Positions 11,301 through 20,900 of a stretch of DNA of 64,000 nt are shown one piece after another (the stretch's first letter is position 1; every line of letters starts with the position of its first letter). A program made the translations under genes and the position numbers. A model generated the notes under the pieces. That model was not told where the DNA came from, did no database searches, and saw only the letters and a program-made list of their open reading frames with translations. The stretch comes from Bugulina stolonifera (Eukaryota > Bryozoa > Gymnolaemata > Cheilostomatida > Bugulidae): contig OW285189.1 in assembly GCA_935421135.1 (NCBI GenBank), positions 1,536,179 to 1,600,178 of the forward strand. The letters run 5' to 3'.

Positions 11301-12295
11301 CCAAGATGCCAGACAGTCCATGGAAGTTTTGCTGTATAGATCTCCTTGGACCTCTTCCTGATGGTAGATCAGTTGTTGTGTTAGTAGATTATTTTAGTAG
11401 GATCTTTGAATTTGGATTTCTACGCAGTACCAAGGCTGATAAAGTTATATTGTTTTTAGAGCATGTTTTTTCATACTATGGGTATCCAGAAATGATAAGA
11501 TCTGATAATGGTCCACAGTTTGCAGGTTGCGAGTTTCAAGAATACTTGAAGCAGTGTGCCATTAAATGGATTTCTACCACTCCACTGTGGCCCCAAGCAA
11601 ATGGAGAAGTTGAACGTATGAATAGAACTATTCTTAAAGTGCTCAAGATTGCTAAAGCCGAAGGGAAGGATTTGCAGAAGGCATTACAAGAGTTTTCTAT
11701 GGCATACAAGTCAACACCACATACTGGTACAGGAGTACCTCCTTTTACTCTGATGTTTGGTCGAGAGATGCGCACAAAGCTGCCTATGCTCGGTGACACT
11801 GCTGTGGGCACAAAAGAGGAAGCTCAGGATTCTGATGCTATTTACAAGAAGAGTATGAAGGAGTATGCAGACAAGAGTTCTAAGGAAAGTGAGATAGAGG
11901 TAGGCGATATAGTCTTAATGAAACAAGAGAATAGAGGAAAACTGGACACCAATTTCAGCCCTACAGAACACACAGTGGTTGGACTCGATGGTTCTGATGT
12001 AGTGTGTGCCAGCCCTTCAGGTTCCTTAACAAGAAGGAATGTTTCTTTTGCTAAGAAGGTTCAGTTGTCGGATTCTTCCCCTGTCTCACCCCTTGATCCA
12101 TGCCCAGTTTTATCTCCGGTTCCATCCCCAGTCTCCAGCGAAAATGTGGGAGCGAGTAATCCTCCAGATCCCCCTCTTAATGTCAGTCCATCTACAAATG
12201 ATAATAGTGCCCATAATAGCCCCCCTCCCCGTAGGACAAGTTCTAGGGTTAGGAAAGTGCCTCAACGTTTTCAGGATTTTTATATGCAATCATAG
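8345..12295 (+). CDS. Gag-Pol polyprotein of the Ty3/Gypsy element, 1316 aa
   Basis: Single frame from ATG 8345 to the stop at 12293-12295. The N-terminal Gag-like region (about residues 1-190) is followed by two zinc knuckles, CYRCTRTGH and CKVCGNNGH, each with six residues between His and the last Cys. Aspartic protease: DSG at residues 292-294. Reverse transcriptase: SKLDLKQGFFQ, then NLADDILVFG with the catalytic pair at 575-576 and Leu where Tyr/Phe is usual. RNase H: DAS at 722 and TDHKPLVSIF. Integrase: HEGH zinc region from 935, then DDE residues D999, D1054 (SDNGPQF) and E1090 (ANGEVERMN), with 35 residues between the last two. The proline/serine-rich tail carries basic residues. All catalytic motifs are intact. 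There is no stop or frameshift between gag and pol, so both are made as one product. Confidence 0.96.
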   Translation: MATGGMLIPRLEEDGDVEAFLERLECYFTVAGTADNSKVSVLLMGLTSEQYETLRSLVSPALPSSMDLADLKTQLTTHFGAPRNRKLERIQFRSVSRFREESLAEFQVRVRRAAMKCEFGDKLEVNLLEQFIAGINNPGLSRKLIESQTVTTLTAAVNLVNTARLFEESTPVIKDEIAKVDDRKERSSWKGVICYRCTRTGHIASDDNCPAKGRRCKVCGNNGHFAGSKYCRSHGKDTLTAATNTVMEKTDSHEQRTALDCFGYDNTINNIRGGTPKCIVNVAGVSTEFIVDSGAVNNVIGRHTYRRIKNRVNLEPASKQLYAFGQSSPLPLLGQITANIFINGNNVKAIIFVFDGNSCNLLCAETANELGIIKLNTVGSVDNIIDIGSFVRAKYPERFIGVGKLKGVQIRLHVDSACEPVAQPVRRLPFAYRAKVEKVLHRLIEEDIVEPVEGIGSTWVSPLVVVPKDGDDVRLCVDMRRANKAIVRERYPVPTIQEMLVELNGAKVFSKLDLKQGFFQCELESGSRDITTFVSHIGLFRMKRLGMGVSSAPEIFQYTIQKVLNGLSGVLNLADDILVFGTDASEHNERLISVMERLEKSGLTLNGGKCLFGVSSIKFLGHIISNEGISADPAKVKSILSARAPENISELRGFLGLVQFVGRYVPDLARVAAPLWDLTKKSQTFSWSNVHQDAFVGIKKLMSSNQTLAYYDKECCTTVVADASSTGLGAVLYQRQNGVSKIIAFGHRRLSDVETRYSQIEREALGLMWACEHFRMYLLGKHFRLVTDHKPLVSIFGSASSKPTPRLERWSIRLQAFDFDIHYKPGCYNIADPMSRLSGSKDSNTDPVTDDSYICLVAEQAVPCAMTWTDIQQEALVCNEASLIRKALQSGDWESCPAITKSIQNELSCYEGVILRGNKILVPVKLRKKVLQLAHEGHQGIVKTKKRLRLKVWWPGMDHDAEALCRQCFSCQLVANSSPPSPISPTKMPDSPWKFCCIDLLGPLPDGRSVVVLVDYFSRIFEFGFLRSTKADKVILFLEHVFSYYGYPEMIRSDNGPQFAGCEFQEYLKQCAIKWISTTPLWPQANGEVERMNRTILKVLKIAKAEGKDLQKALQEFSMAYKSTPHTGTGVPPFTLMFGREMRTKLPMLGDTAVGTKEEAQDSDAIYKKSMKEYADKSSKESEIEVGDIVLMKQENRGKLDTNFSPTEHTVVGLDGSDVVCASPSGSLTRRNVSFAKKVQLSDSSPVSPLDPCPVLSPVPSPVSSENVGASNPPDPPLNVSPSTNDNSAHNSPPPRRTSSRVRKVPQRFQDFYMQS

Positions 12296-12416
12296 AGTGA
12301 ATATTTGGTTCTAAATAACATTGTTTAATTTTGCTTTATAATAATAATATATGTTTTGTAATTTTTCTCTTAAAGTTGTACTTTTGATATTATATCTTTT
12401 TTTGTATCTAAACCCA

Positions 12417-12424
12417 TGGAGGGA
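12417..12424 (+). promoter_or_regulatory. Polypurine tract
   Basis: GGAGGGA lies immediately before the 3' LTR. It is the expected position of the plus-strand primer. The tract is short, and the assignment rests on position. Confidence 0.65.
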
Positions 12425-12558
12425 TGTAGTGTTTGTAATAGCTTTGTAGCTAGTAGCGTTATAGCACTAAAGCTAGAGTAAGGAAATATATATAAGGATG
12501 CATGTATGTCTTAGGAGTCAGTTATAATGAGAATAAATCACGTCAGTACAACACTAAA
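12425..12558 (+). repeat. 3' LTR (134 bp)
   Basis: Identical to the 5' LTR at all 134 positions. Followed directly by the GATAC target duplication. Confidence 0.96.
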
Positions 12559-12736
12559 GATACGATAGCACTATTAATGTTGTTGCCCTGTCCGAAATGG
12601 TGAGCTCATCAACTCTATCAGTAGCACTGTCAAGAGTTCAAGATAATATAATAATTATACTTAAAATACAAATACCAAATAATGTTTAAAAATATAAATC
12701 ATTACATATTACACATAAGTTACACATTGACATTGC

Positions 12737-13319
12737 CTTTATAAAGTATTATTTTCAGCTGGTTTTGCAGTAACACCGTTTATCACTAATTGATCAAAAC
12801 GTAAACCCCCTCCGATCATACCCATCAAAAAAATCATAAATAATAACCTGGAGGCTTGATTAGAACAATTTTTGAAAGATTTTTCAGGTGAAGATGGCTA
12901 AATATGAGTTTACTAACTTATTGTCTAACGCACCAGCTTTTCGTCGCGAAATTCCGCAAAAAATTTGCGGTAGAGAATAAATAATTTTCCACACATGATT
13001 TCAACTTTAATTCGACTTAAATTTTGCTACATTAAGATTTTTTTCGATATCTAACTTCGAAGTTCATAATTGCAGATGATATATTATATATTTGCTACTG
13101 CATTTTTCATTCAAAAAATGATTTTTCTATTGAGTTCTATGTGTTGTTAAAAAGTTATCATGTCATCTTGTAAAAATTGGAAGTATCTCATCTGGGAGGT
13201 AGAAACGTACTCTTCAACACTTAGAATGTCTCTGTGAAATCTGGAGACTTGACAAGTATACCAACCACTAAGCTGATAGGCTTTGCTTGCAAACCAGCTG
13301 AAAATAATACTTTATAAAG
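12737..13319. mobile_element. MITE with about 29-bp terminal inverted repeats
   Basis: CTTTATAAAGTATTATTTTC at the left end continues through AGCTGGTTT, and the exact inverse (AAACCAGCTG .. ACTTTATAAAG) ends at about 13319. The outermost TTTATAAA is itself palindromic, so the exact boundary and target duplication (TA is possible) are ambiguous. The interior of about 520 bp is non-coding. Confidence 0.75.
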
Positions 13320-14959
13320 CTCGCCTTACATTTACATTAGATTATTATTTTGATTACATTATTTTGAGCTCGAGCCTCAAATCCAACAACGCTCCTTAGC
13401 TTGTTGTGCGAGAGTCGTACCAGGCGCCACGTTTGAGTTTTTTTAATCCAACAAGAAGATACAGTCTAATATGGTAAATTTACCACTGACGTCAATTTAA
13501 TCTCAAAACAGCTCACTGGTTCATTTTTGTGATGGTCACCTCTACACATCTATGACTTATGCTGTAGCGACTCTAACTCAGGGCTTAGTTAGAGTCCCGC
13601 CCACTTGTAAATAGAAATGTTAATGTTCATGTTGGTGCTTTAGAATAAAAAAACCAGTAATAATTGTGTAAATAATTAATCTAACAATTTCCAATTTACA
13701 GAGCAAGCATATAGCTGTTCAAGAACTAAATTTCAAAATGGCTAGTTGTAGAAGACTTGGTATACTAAGGTATTGCTATGCATAAAGAAAATATAAAATA
13801 TTGTGGTGTTCTCAGACTGAGACTCAGCTCACTATTGCATGCAGACTCTCATAACTGCAGGACAATAATCTAATTACTCTCTTGCCTACTGAATGTGTAC
13901 ACAGCAATTATAATTTGCCTAAACTTGCCTATTGTTATTATATCTATTATAATCCAATCATGTAAAGCTTACTGTATTAGCCTTATTATTGACTAAGTCT
14001 TTTACCTGTTGTAAATTATGGCCGATGTGTCAGAACATGCTAGTTTTCATATATTATTATATCTTTTATATGATTGTAAGCATTTGTAGTAATAGCCGAC
14101 TCTTTTTAGGTTGGACCTCAGCTCTTTTCCCGCCATAGTTGCATAATATTCATGGCCGATACTATATCGTACCACCCGATACTGTATCGGGCTTTTTACC
14201 GGAACTTCCACTGGATACTGATTTAGTATATAAGCAAGTACATTTTCTTATGCTCATCAGGTGTTAGCAAGACTTCAAGAACGTCACATCTCTCAACTCA
14301 AACTCTACAGAGTCTTACTCTTGCAGGGAGGCAGTTCCATCCTTGGTCCCCTTGGACCATTAGCCCGAACTTGTCCTCATACTCGTTTAAGACACTTTCA
14401 ACACTCCCTCATGAGTATAAACATCGGGCTTATGCCTCAGATTCAACACTAAGAGCTGCACAACTGTTCACTCTTTATGTAATGTTGAAAGTACAACTTG
14501 ATAGAGCACTCTCAAGCACTTCCCACACCCGTGCTCTCATTGGCATTCTTGTGTCATAGCTGAAAACATATTTACAATATGTATGTTGATGTTTATTTGT
14601 AAAAATGAATCAAAAAAGTATAAAAATGAGTCGAACACGTTTAGGGAAGATTTTTCAGGATAGTTGCAGAATGAGAATAATGACTGTCACTGTACAAATG
14701 GTATGGTAAAAACTTTTCTGTACTCTTGTACCAAACTCATAAATGTTTTAAATAGTAGTCTTTTTATTATTTAGTTTTAAGTGAACTACCAGGCCTTATG
14801 TATGACATGAAAAATTTTATATATTAGCCAAATGAAGTCTACTAAAACGTTTGGGACAAAAAAGATGACAACTCCATAAAAATATAACCAATGCTTAGAG
14901 GCCTAAGCTAAGCAAAGTAGGCTATTTATCGGCTGGGTTAAAAGCATAGCTCACTATGG
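13320..14959. other. Non-coding, no gene recognised
   Basis: Around 14110-14300 there is a promoter-like patch (TCCCGCCATAG, a GATACTGTATCGGG palindrome, TATATAAGC at about 14228) that could be a solo LTR or an intergenic promoter. I found no second copy in the window. Short open frames at 14261-14559 have no recognisable domain. Confidence 0.35.
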
Positions 14960-15790
14960 CAAATAATGAGTCCAGCACTCCAGCTTTCAAATGAGTCAAT
15001 ATGCGTCATGCGTTCAACTAGCAATGATTTCCCTCAAATGCTTCTGTGGACTCATTTTGCGTCCTAGTTGGTCAGTGTGATATACTTTATCAACAATATT
15101 CAACAGACTTTCTACCTGTTTTGTAGTGGGTTCAAAGAGGGTAGCTTTCCCAGCTATGCCATCCTATCTAGGGTGAACCTCATGTACACAAGAAATCCAA
15201 TACCGGTTTCTGAGTTTATTGTAATCTAGAGTCACTACTACATCATCTACCAGGAGATGTGTCTGAGGTCCATGTCTCCCATGCTGAAGAATGACAGTCG
15301 GTACATACAGTTACACTAATTCTTTTTCAAAAATCCTCAACGACAGCTGCTACCAGTACCAGCATACTCTCCTAATAATTGTCAGAGAATCAGCTACCAG
15401 GATTTCTTGTGAATGGTCACTAAATCAACTGGCAATTAGGAGTCAGCACATTGATATCTCAGTTTGAGGTTCGAAGTAGTCCTAAAGGGCGTTTGTTCAA
15501 TGTGTTTGCCACCTCAGTACAAGTTGTCTGAAGTTCACGAGGCACTAGTCTTCTGTTGTTGACAGAGAATGAAAAAAAATTTCTTGGCATCTTGATACCA
15601 TGGACTGACCCCAGGTCCACTGATCCACTTCATTCCGTTTTTAGTCTGCAGTTCAGTGTTGCCGTCTTGTCCGTAGCCTGCCAAGCCTCCTGTAATTTAT
15701 TCGCTGCACCAACTAGTTGTGTGCCGATCACCAGTATTTGATAAGCCGAGAACCAGAACCAACTACTCATATCTCTCTCTGTTGCCAATA
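14960..15790 (-). pseudogene. Decayed BEL/Pao-like integrase fragment
   Basis: Read on the minus strand with frame shifts, the stretch gives, in order, KLQEAWQATDK near 15700, a WISGPG .. KKFFFHSL block near 15570-15620 (the W-x-F-x-P-x-x-P-WWGG region of Pao integrases), EVANTLNKRPLGLL near 15470-15520 (counterpart of the Pao ILNSRPLT block), LTPN near 15440, and LLVDDVVV near 15245 with a following KATLFEPTTKQVERLL stretch (the integrase C-terminal beta region). Several stops interrupt it and no LTRs were found. Assignment rests on the order of these weak motifs. Confidence 0.6.
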
Positions 15791-17216
15791 TTGGATCTGA
15801 CCCACTAGCCCCCCCCCCCCCCCATACAATTTAAATCAAGCAGGTTTTTTCTGTAACATCTTCAGAACAGAATTTGCTCTACTGTTCTCTCATTAGTTGG
15901 ATAAGCTGATAGACCCATTCTAACTTCTGTGTCCTAAAGTTTTATAAAAGCTGCTTACTCCTGCATTTTAATGAGCCGTCTTAGTTTTCCTGGTCATAAG
16001 AAGAGAAGGAATGCATGGTACCATTCACATATTTCTCGAGTTTTTCAAAAGTTCATCAACGCTGGGCTATTTTGTTGAAAAGATCCGCAGTCTTGTATTT
16101 AAAAACCTTCACTACTGATAATGACTGCTGGCTTATTTCCCATATTTGCTATTTTAACTACATGTATAAATACAGTCATGTATATGTCAGGATTCCTTTG
16201 TTCCAGACTGTGTCAAAGAAAGCAATTTGCATACCGCTCTACTAACGCGGCACGTGGATTTACCTGGATGAATCTGAACCTATAGAGCCTTTTGCGGCTT
16301 ACATAGGTTGCCGTTGAGAGGGAAAACCATCTGCAAATAATTACTATAATATGATTATTTGTGTTAAAGAGGGAGAAAATCCAAAATTGACCAAAACCAA
16401 TCAAAAAGCTGAATAGCTTTTTGGATAGTACTTAGCTAAAGCTATGCAAAAAGATCTCCCAGTACAAGAGTAGATGATGCCATCTGCATCAAATTGATCT
16501 CAAACAAAGGCAGTCTATGTCATCCAAGTAACCCAGTTAACTTTGTTATAGAGCACATGGAAAGCTATTTATTCAATAACTTTTCTATTAGCCAAGAGTT
16601 TATAAATTCCTACTACACTTTTGATAACTTATTACTTAGCCACACATATTCACTTGTCATTTTATTTCAAACATCAACGAAGTTCAATTCACAAGGAATC
16701 TTCCTGTTTATTTAAGAAGATGAGAAGACAACTTCTTATTTTCTATAAAACTCCAGGGGTGAATCGAGGTTGTAGGCAACCTGTTTTCCTGTATTTCTCC
16801 AAAATACACATGGTATACTTGGGGTAAGTAACAATATAGCTGCATAGCTATTTTTACCCATTACACCTGATGTATATGCAAGCCTGCAACAATAGACACC
16901 CAAAGGGTACTTGGAGACATAAATTTAGAGATGAAATAAGTGACTTTCTCTATTGATCCTACCACAGCAGCATCAATAAGCATAGTAATATTCATTTACC
17001 TTGAGTAAACAGGAAGTAGAAATTCTGAGAGTCAAAGTTCTCTAAGGAGCAGATAGATGATTTTGATCAGCGTCACTAAATTTTTGGTAACCATTTTTGG
17101 TAACACAGAAGAATAATTGCACTGGATTCATTTTTCACTTGTCCCACCTTTTTCATGGGATATCACGATAACTAAAGATGAAACGGTCGTCGGTTGTGAG
17201 TCGAAAATCGGTACGA
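15791..17216. other. Non-coding, nothing identified
   Basis: Contains a run of about 14 C at 15811-15824. Fragments upstream of the BEL/Pao remnant (to about 16030, minus strand) may be more of the same element, but I could not confirm a motif. No exon was recognised. Confidence 0.35.
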
Positions 17217-17632
17217 TTTATATATGTTGCAATGCTGCCGGTTCAGATCTCGTCTCCGGTTGGTGCTAGGACCTTGGGGCCGGGTCCTCCAACATCACTG
17301 CCGGAGCTGGTCCCTAGCCTTAGACCGTCGACCCGACCTAAGGCGGGGTGGGTGCTCGGCCCACCCAACCTGCCAAATGTGGGTTGGAACTCGAGCTATG
17401 CTGACAGGGGAGATTCTCCTGGACCCGTGATTTATACAATGTATATGTTACAATGCTACCAGTCTGGATCTCGGTTCCAGGTGGTGCTAGGACCTTGGGA
17501 CCAGGTCCCCCGGCATCGCTGCTGGGGTGGAGCCATAGCCTTAGGCTCCGACCATCACCCAGGGCAGGGTGGGTACCTGACCCACCCTACCCACTATATT
17601 GGTGTTAGAACTTGGGCTATGAAGCTAAAATT
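17217..17632 (+). repeat. GC-rich diverged direct repeat, two copies of about 205 bp
   Basis: Copy 1 (17217-17425) and copy 2 (about 17430-17632) share a series of blocks in the same order: TTTATA, CAATGCTGCC/CAATGCTACC, GGTGCTAGGACCTTGGG, AGCCTTAG, GGGTGGGT, GGAACT/AGAACT then GGGCTATG/GAGCTATG. The GC content stands out from the AT-rich surroundings. A 154-codon open frame spans both copies but looks like a by-product of the repeat. Origin unknown. Confidence 0.6.
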
Positions 17633-17922
17633 AATCAAGTAGCATTATTTATTATTTATGGCGCATCTTGCCATTCCAATAATTACTTTGTGTATTTGTT
17701 TTCATATACTGCGTCAATTTTATCCAAGCCGCGGGGTTGTATCGAAACGGTTACCACTACAACCCCTCCTTGGCCTGTGACCCAGCCCATTTTCCATGAG
17801 TGCGCATGATCTCAATGTATTTTAGTATGTGGATCAGTGTTGCCAGTGTGGGGTACTCATGACTGTGTATCTAGTTACGAAGTTCATTAGAGCTCTTTGT
17901 TTTCCCACTCTAAAGGAGACAG

Positions 17923-20900
17923 CTGTCAACATCTGTGAGGAGTGCTGCCGGCTACAGAGCTGCTGAGTGTCAAGAGTTAAAGAAACCGTTAACAGTTGTT
18001 AGCAGAACTATTTCTCCTCTCCAAGATGACGAGGTGTGCTAGTTAACTGTATTACTAATATGAGGCCACATTTTGAGTCAGATTTAAGTGTTTTGTCATT
18101 GTACGCTACTAGTTTACAGCATAGTATATCGTTCATCGCTATGATTACGTCGCACATGTGATACTATATATATTTATAGGTTCGCATTCGAACTAGAGCT
18201 TGTGGGTTGAACTACGCGACCTACCTGACAACACGGGGAGAATACCAGGTAAAGATCGAGCCTCCATTTGTTCCAGGTTTGTACTCGTACACTCACTAAA
18301 TGTACACATTGGCCCATATTTGTACTTGTATACTAACTAATGTACACATGAGGCATTAACTGAATAAAATAAATTGTTATTGCTGCATATTGCTATTTAT
18401 CTAGCTTGCATGTGCAATATCCGAATATGCCTATTGTCTTATGTTTGGATGTGTGTATGTTGCAGGCTCAGAGTTTGCAGGAGAAGTGATGGAAGTTGGG
18501 AAAGAAGTTACTAACCTGTCAGAAGGAGATGTTGTGATTGGCTTAGCAAATACGGATGGCATTCAGGAAGTTATTACAGTCCCTGGGTTTATGACGGACC
18601 TTGTGAGTCTACATACAGTATACAGTACTTATTGTACTTACAGTATACATTGTACTTACACTATACACATGTACTTACACTATACACATGTACTTACACT
18701 ATACACATGTACTTCACTACACACATGTACTTACACTATACACATGTACTTACACTACACACATGTACTTACATTATACACATGTACTTACACTATACAC
18801 TGTACTTACAATATACCGTGTACTTACAGTATACACTGTGCTTACAGTATACCGTGTGTGTACAGTACCCCGTATACCTCGTTCTGGTGACATTTTAGGG
18901 TGCACTAATTAAGATCAACAGAAGGTCATCAGAGAAGGTGGACTACTCTAAATTAGCGAGTCTGATGGTGAACTACGGCACAGCCTGGATGGGTCTAACC
19001 AGAAAGGGGCTCATCAAACCAGGGTGAGACTGCCAGCGAGTCATCTGGTCACATGTTTAGTCTGCCATCTTGGTTCTTAAAGCAATCAGTTCCAGATGGT
19101 TTCACTGATTGGTCTACAGTGTGTAACAGCACTAGTGTAGTGTTTTCATTGGATGAGCTACATGTACTAGCTGATTTACAGTTGAATGTTGATATATATA
19201 TTTGATATTTCATTTAATATGCCCTGATTATATTGATAATACACATGCTATGGGCTGCACTTATACTGTGGATGATTTGACCATCGCTGAATCAGATGCG
19301 ATCTTATATCCACTGTCGGCTGGACGTTATACTAATATTCGGGACCCTGGGCAGCTGTTGGTCAGCTACGTTGAGGGTGGGGGAAGTGGGTGGGTCTGTT
19401 GATTTGTGTTATGACTCGACTGTCTATAACTATTTATTGTGAATGTCAAGGTCAGGCGATATTTGTCTGTTTACAGAGATACAGTCCTGGTAACAGGTGC
19501 ATCTGGAGGTGTGGGTCTCGCTGCAGTGGAGTTGGCGTCTAAAATATTCCAGTGTGAGGTGCGCTATGTCTGCATTATTTATCATTTCTGGATTTATATG
19601 CATCAGCTTATAAATGCAAAGCGGCTATTTGCTAAGAATTCACCTTGAGTTATTTTCGAGTGACTATTGTAGTGAATACGTCTCAGATATGACTGCTCCG
19701 TTGTTCTATCCACTTAGGTTATCGGTGTATGCCGAGAGGGAAAGTCAGAAGAGGTGAAGAGGTACGGAGCAAGTCATACTATAGACTACACCAAACAGAA
19801 CATTAGACAAGAGTTGAAAGTTTTAGCTCCTTCAGGGGTGGATATAGTGTTTGATGTGGTAGGAGGGGACGCAGCCATTGACCTAGTCAAAAGGTAACTA
19901 AGTGTATACTTATACATATACAGTGTCTGGTTAGTTAATAGATTGGTATTCAGTACTAGGTAACTAAGTGTATACTTATACATATACAGTGTCTGGTTAG
20001 TTAATAGATTGGTACTCAGTACTCGTATTACATACCGACACCTACACAGTCATAGCTGATGATGGAAACCAACTCTTGCTGACATGTAGCTGGTTCCCTT
20101 TATACAGTTTAGCATTTGAAGGACGATTCATCACTATAGGGTATACTGCCGGCATTCCAAAGATCCCTGCTAACATTCTACTACTGAAGTCTGCCACTGC
20201 AGTGGGACTGTGGTGGGGTAATACCATGCAGACAGCTCCAGAAGTGTTTAAAGAGTCAGTGGATACGGTCATCAACCTTTACTTGGATGGTAAAATAGAT
20301 CCATTGATTCAGGACACTCTGCCATTGGATAAGGTAAGACTAAATGTATATCTAGAACTATAGCTAATTCTGCTCACATGTGCTAGTATGGTTAGGTCTC
20401 CCTGATCTACAGTACATATAGAATTGGAAGTACTAGTAATGATATAGACCTGATGCATAATGACCTGATGCATAAATATATAATTTGTTCAGTTACTTTC
20501 GACTCGTTGCACTATTTTAAATTTTCACAAGTTTTGCATTTCTTGCATACAAGCATATACATTTAAATGTGCAACAATGTGACATATTATATATACGTGA
20601 CATGCATCTCTATGTGACATATTATATATCTATATATATGTGACATTTAAATCTAAGTAACATATTATATATGTGACACGTATCTCTGTGCAACATATTA
20701 TATATAATATTATGTTAAAGGACCCCTCTCACCGTTTTTGTTTACACTTTGAGACACCCACGTGCTCGCTAGAGCAAACGTCATGATTGGTTACTTGCAC
20801 TGTATTATAATTGGCTAACTAAATCGCATGTGCATGTACACGTGTGGGAAAATCCATCGGGTGATCGATGGGAATCAGTTGACTGTGGACAGAATAGAAT

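Larger units (their letters stand above)
8176..12558 (+). mobile_element. Full-length Ty3/Gypsy LTR retrotransposon, probably Mag-type
   Basis: A complete element of 4,383 bp: identical 134-bp LTRs (8176-8309, 12425-12558), a primer-binding site, one uninterrupted gag-pol frame, a short polypurine tract and an exact 5-bp target duplication GATAC (8171-8175 and 12559-12563). LTR identity plus an intact frame imply a very recent insertion, possibly still active. The order protease, RT, RNase H, integrase defines Ty3/Gypsy. The serine-tRNA primer, single gag-pol frame, short LTRs and [L/I]xDD-type RT box suggest the Mag lineage. There is no third frame after pol and no chromodomain was seen. Confidence 0.95.

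Noticed and set aside
17178..17642. 154-codon open frame
   Set aside because: Spans the GC-rich repeat dimer; the two halves do not align as protein in the same frame, and no domain is seen.
18441..18912. 149-codon frame starting in the oxidoreductase exon
   Set aside because: Only the first part (18466-18602) is coding; the rest reads through the intron's 19-bp repeat.
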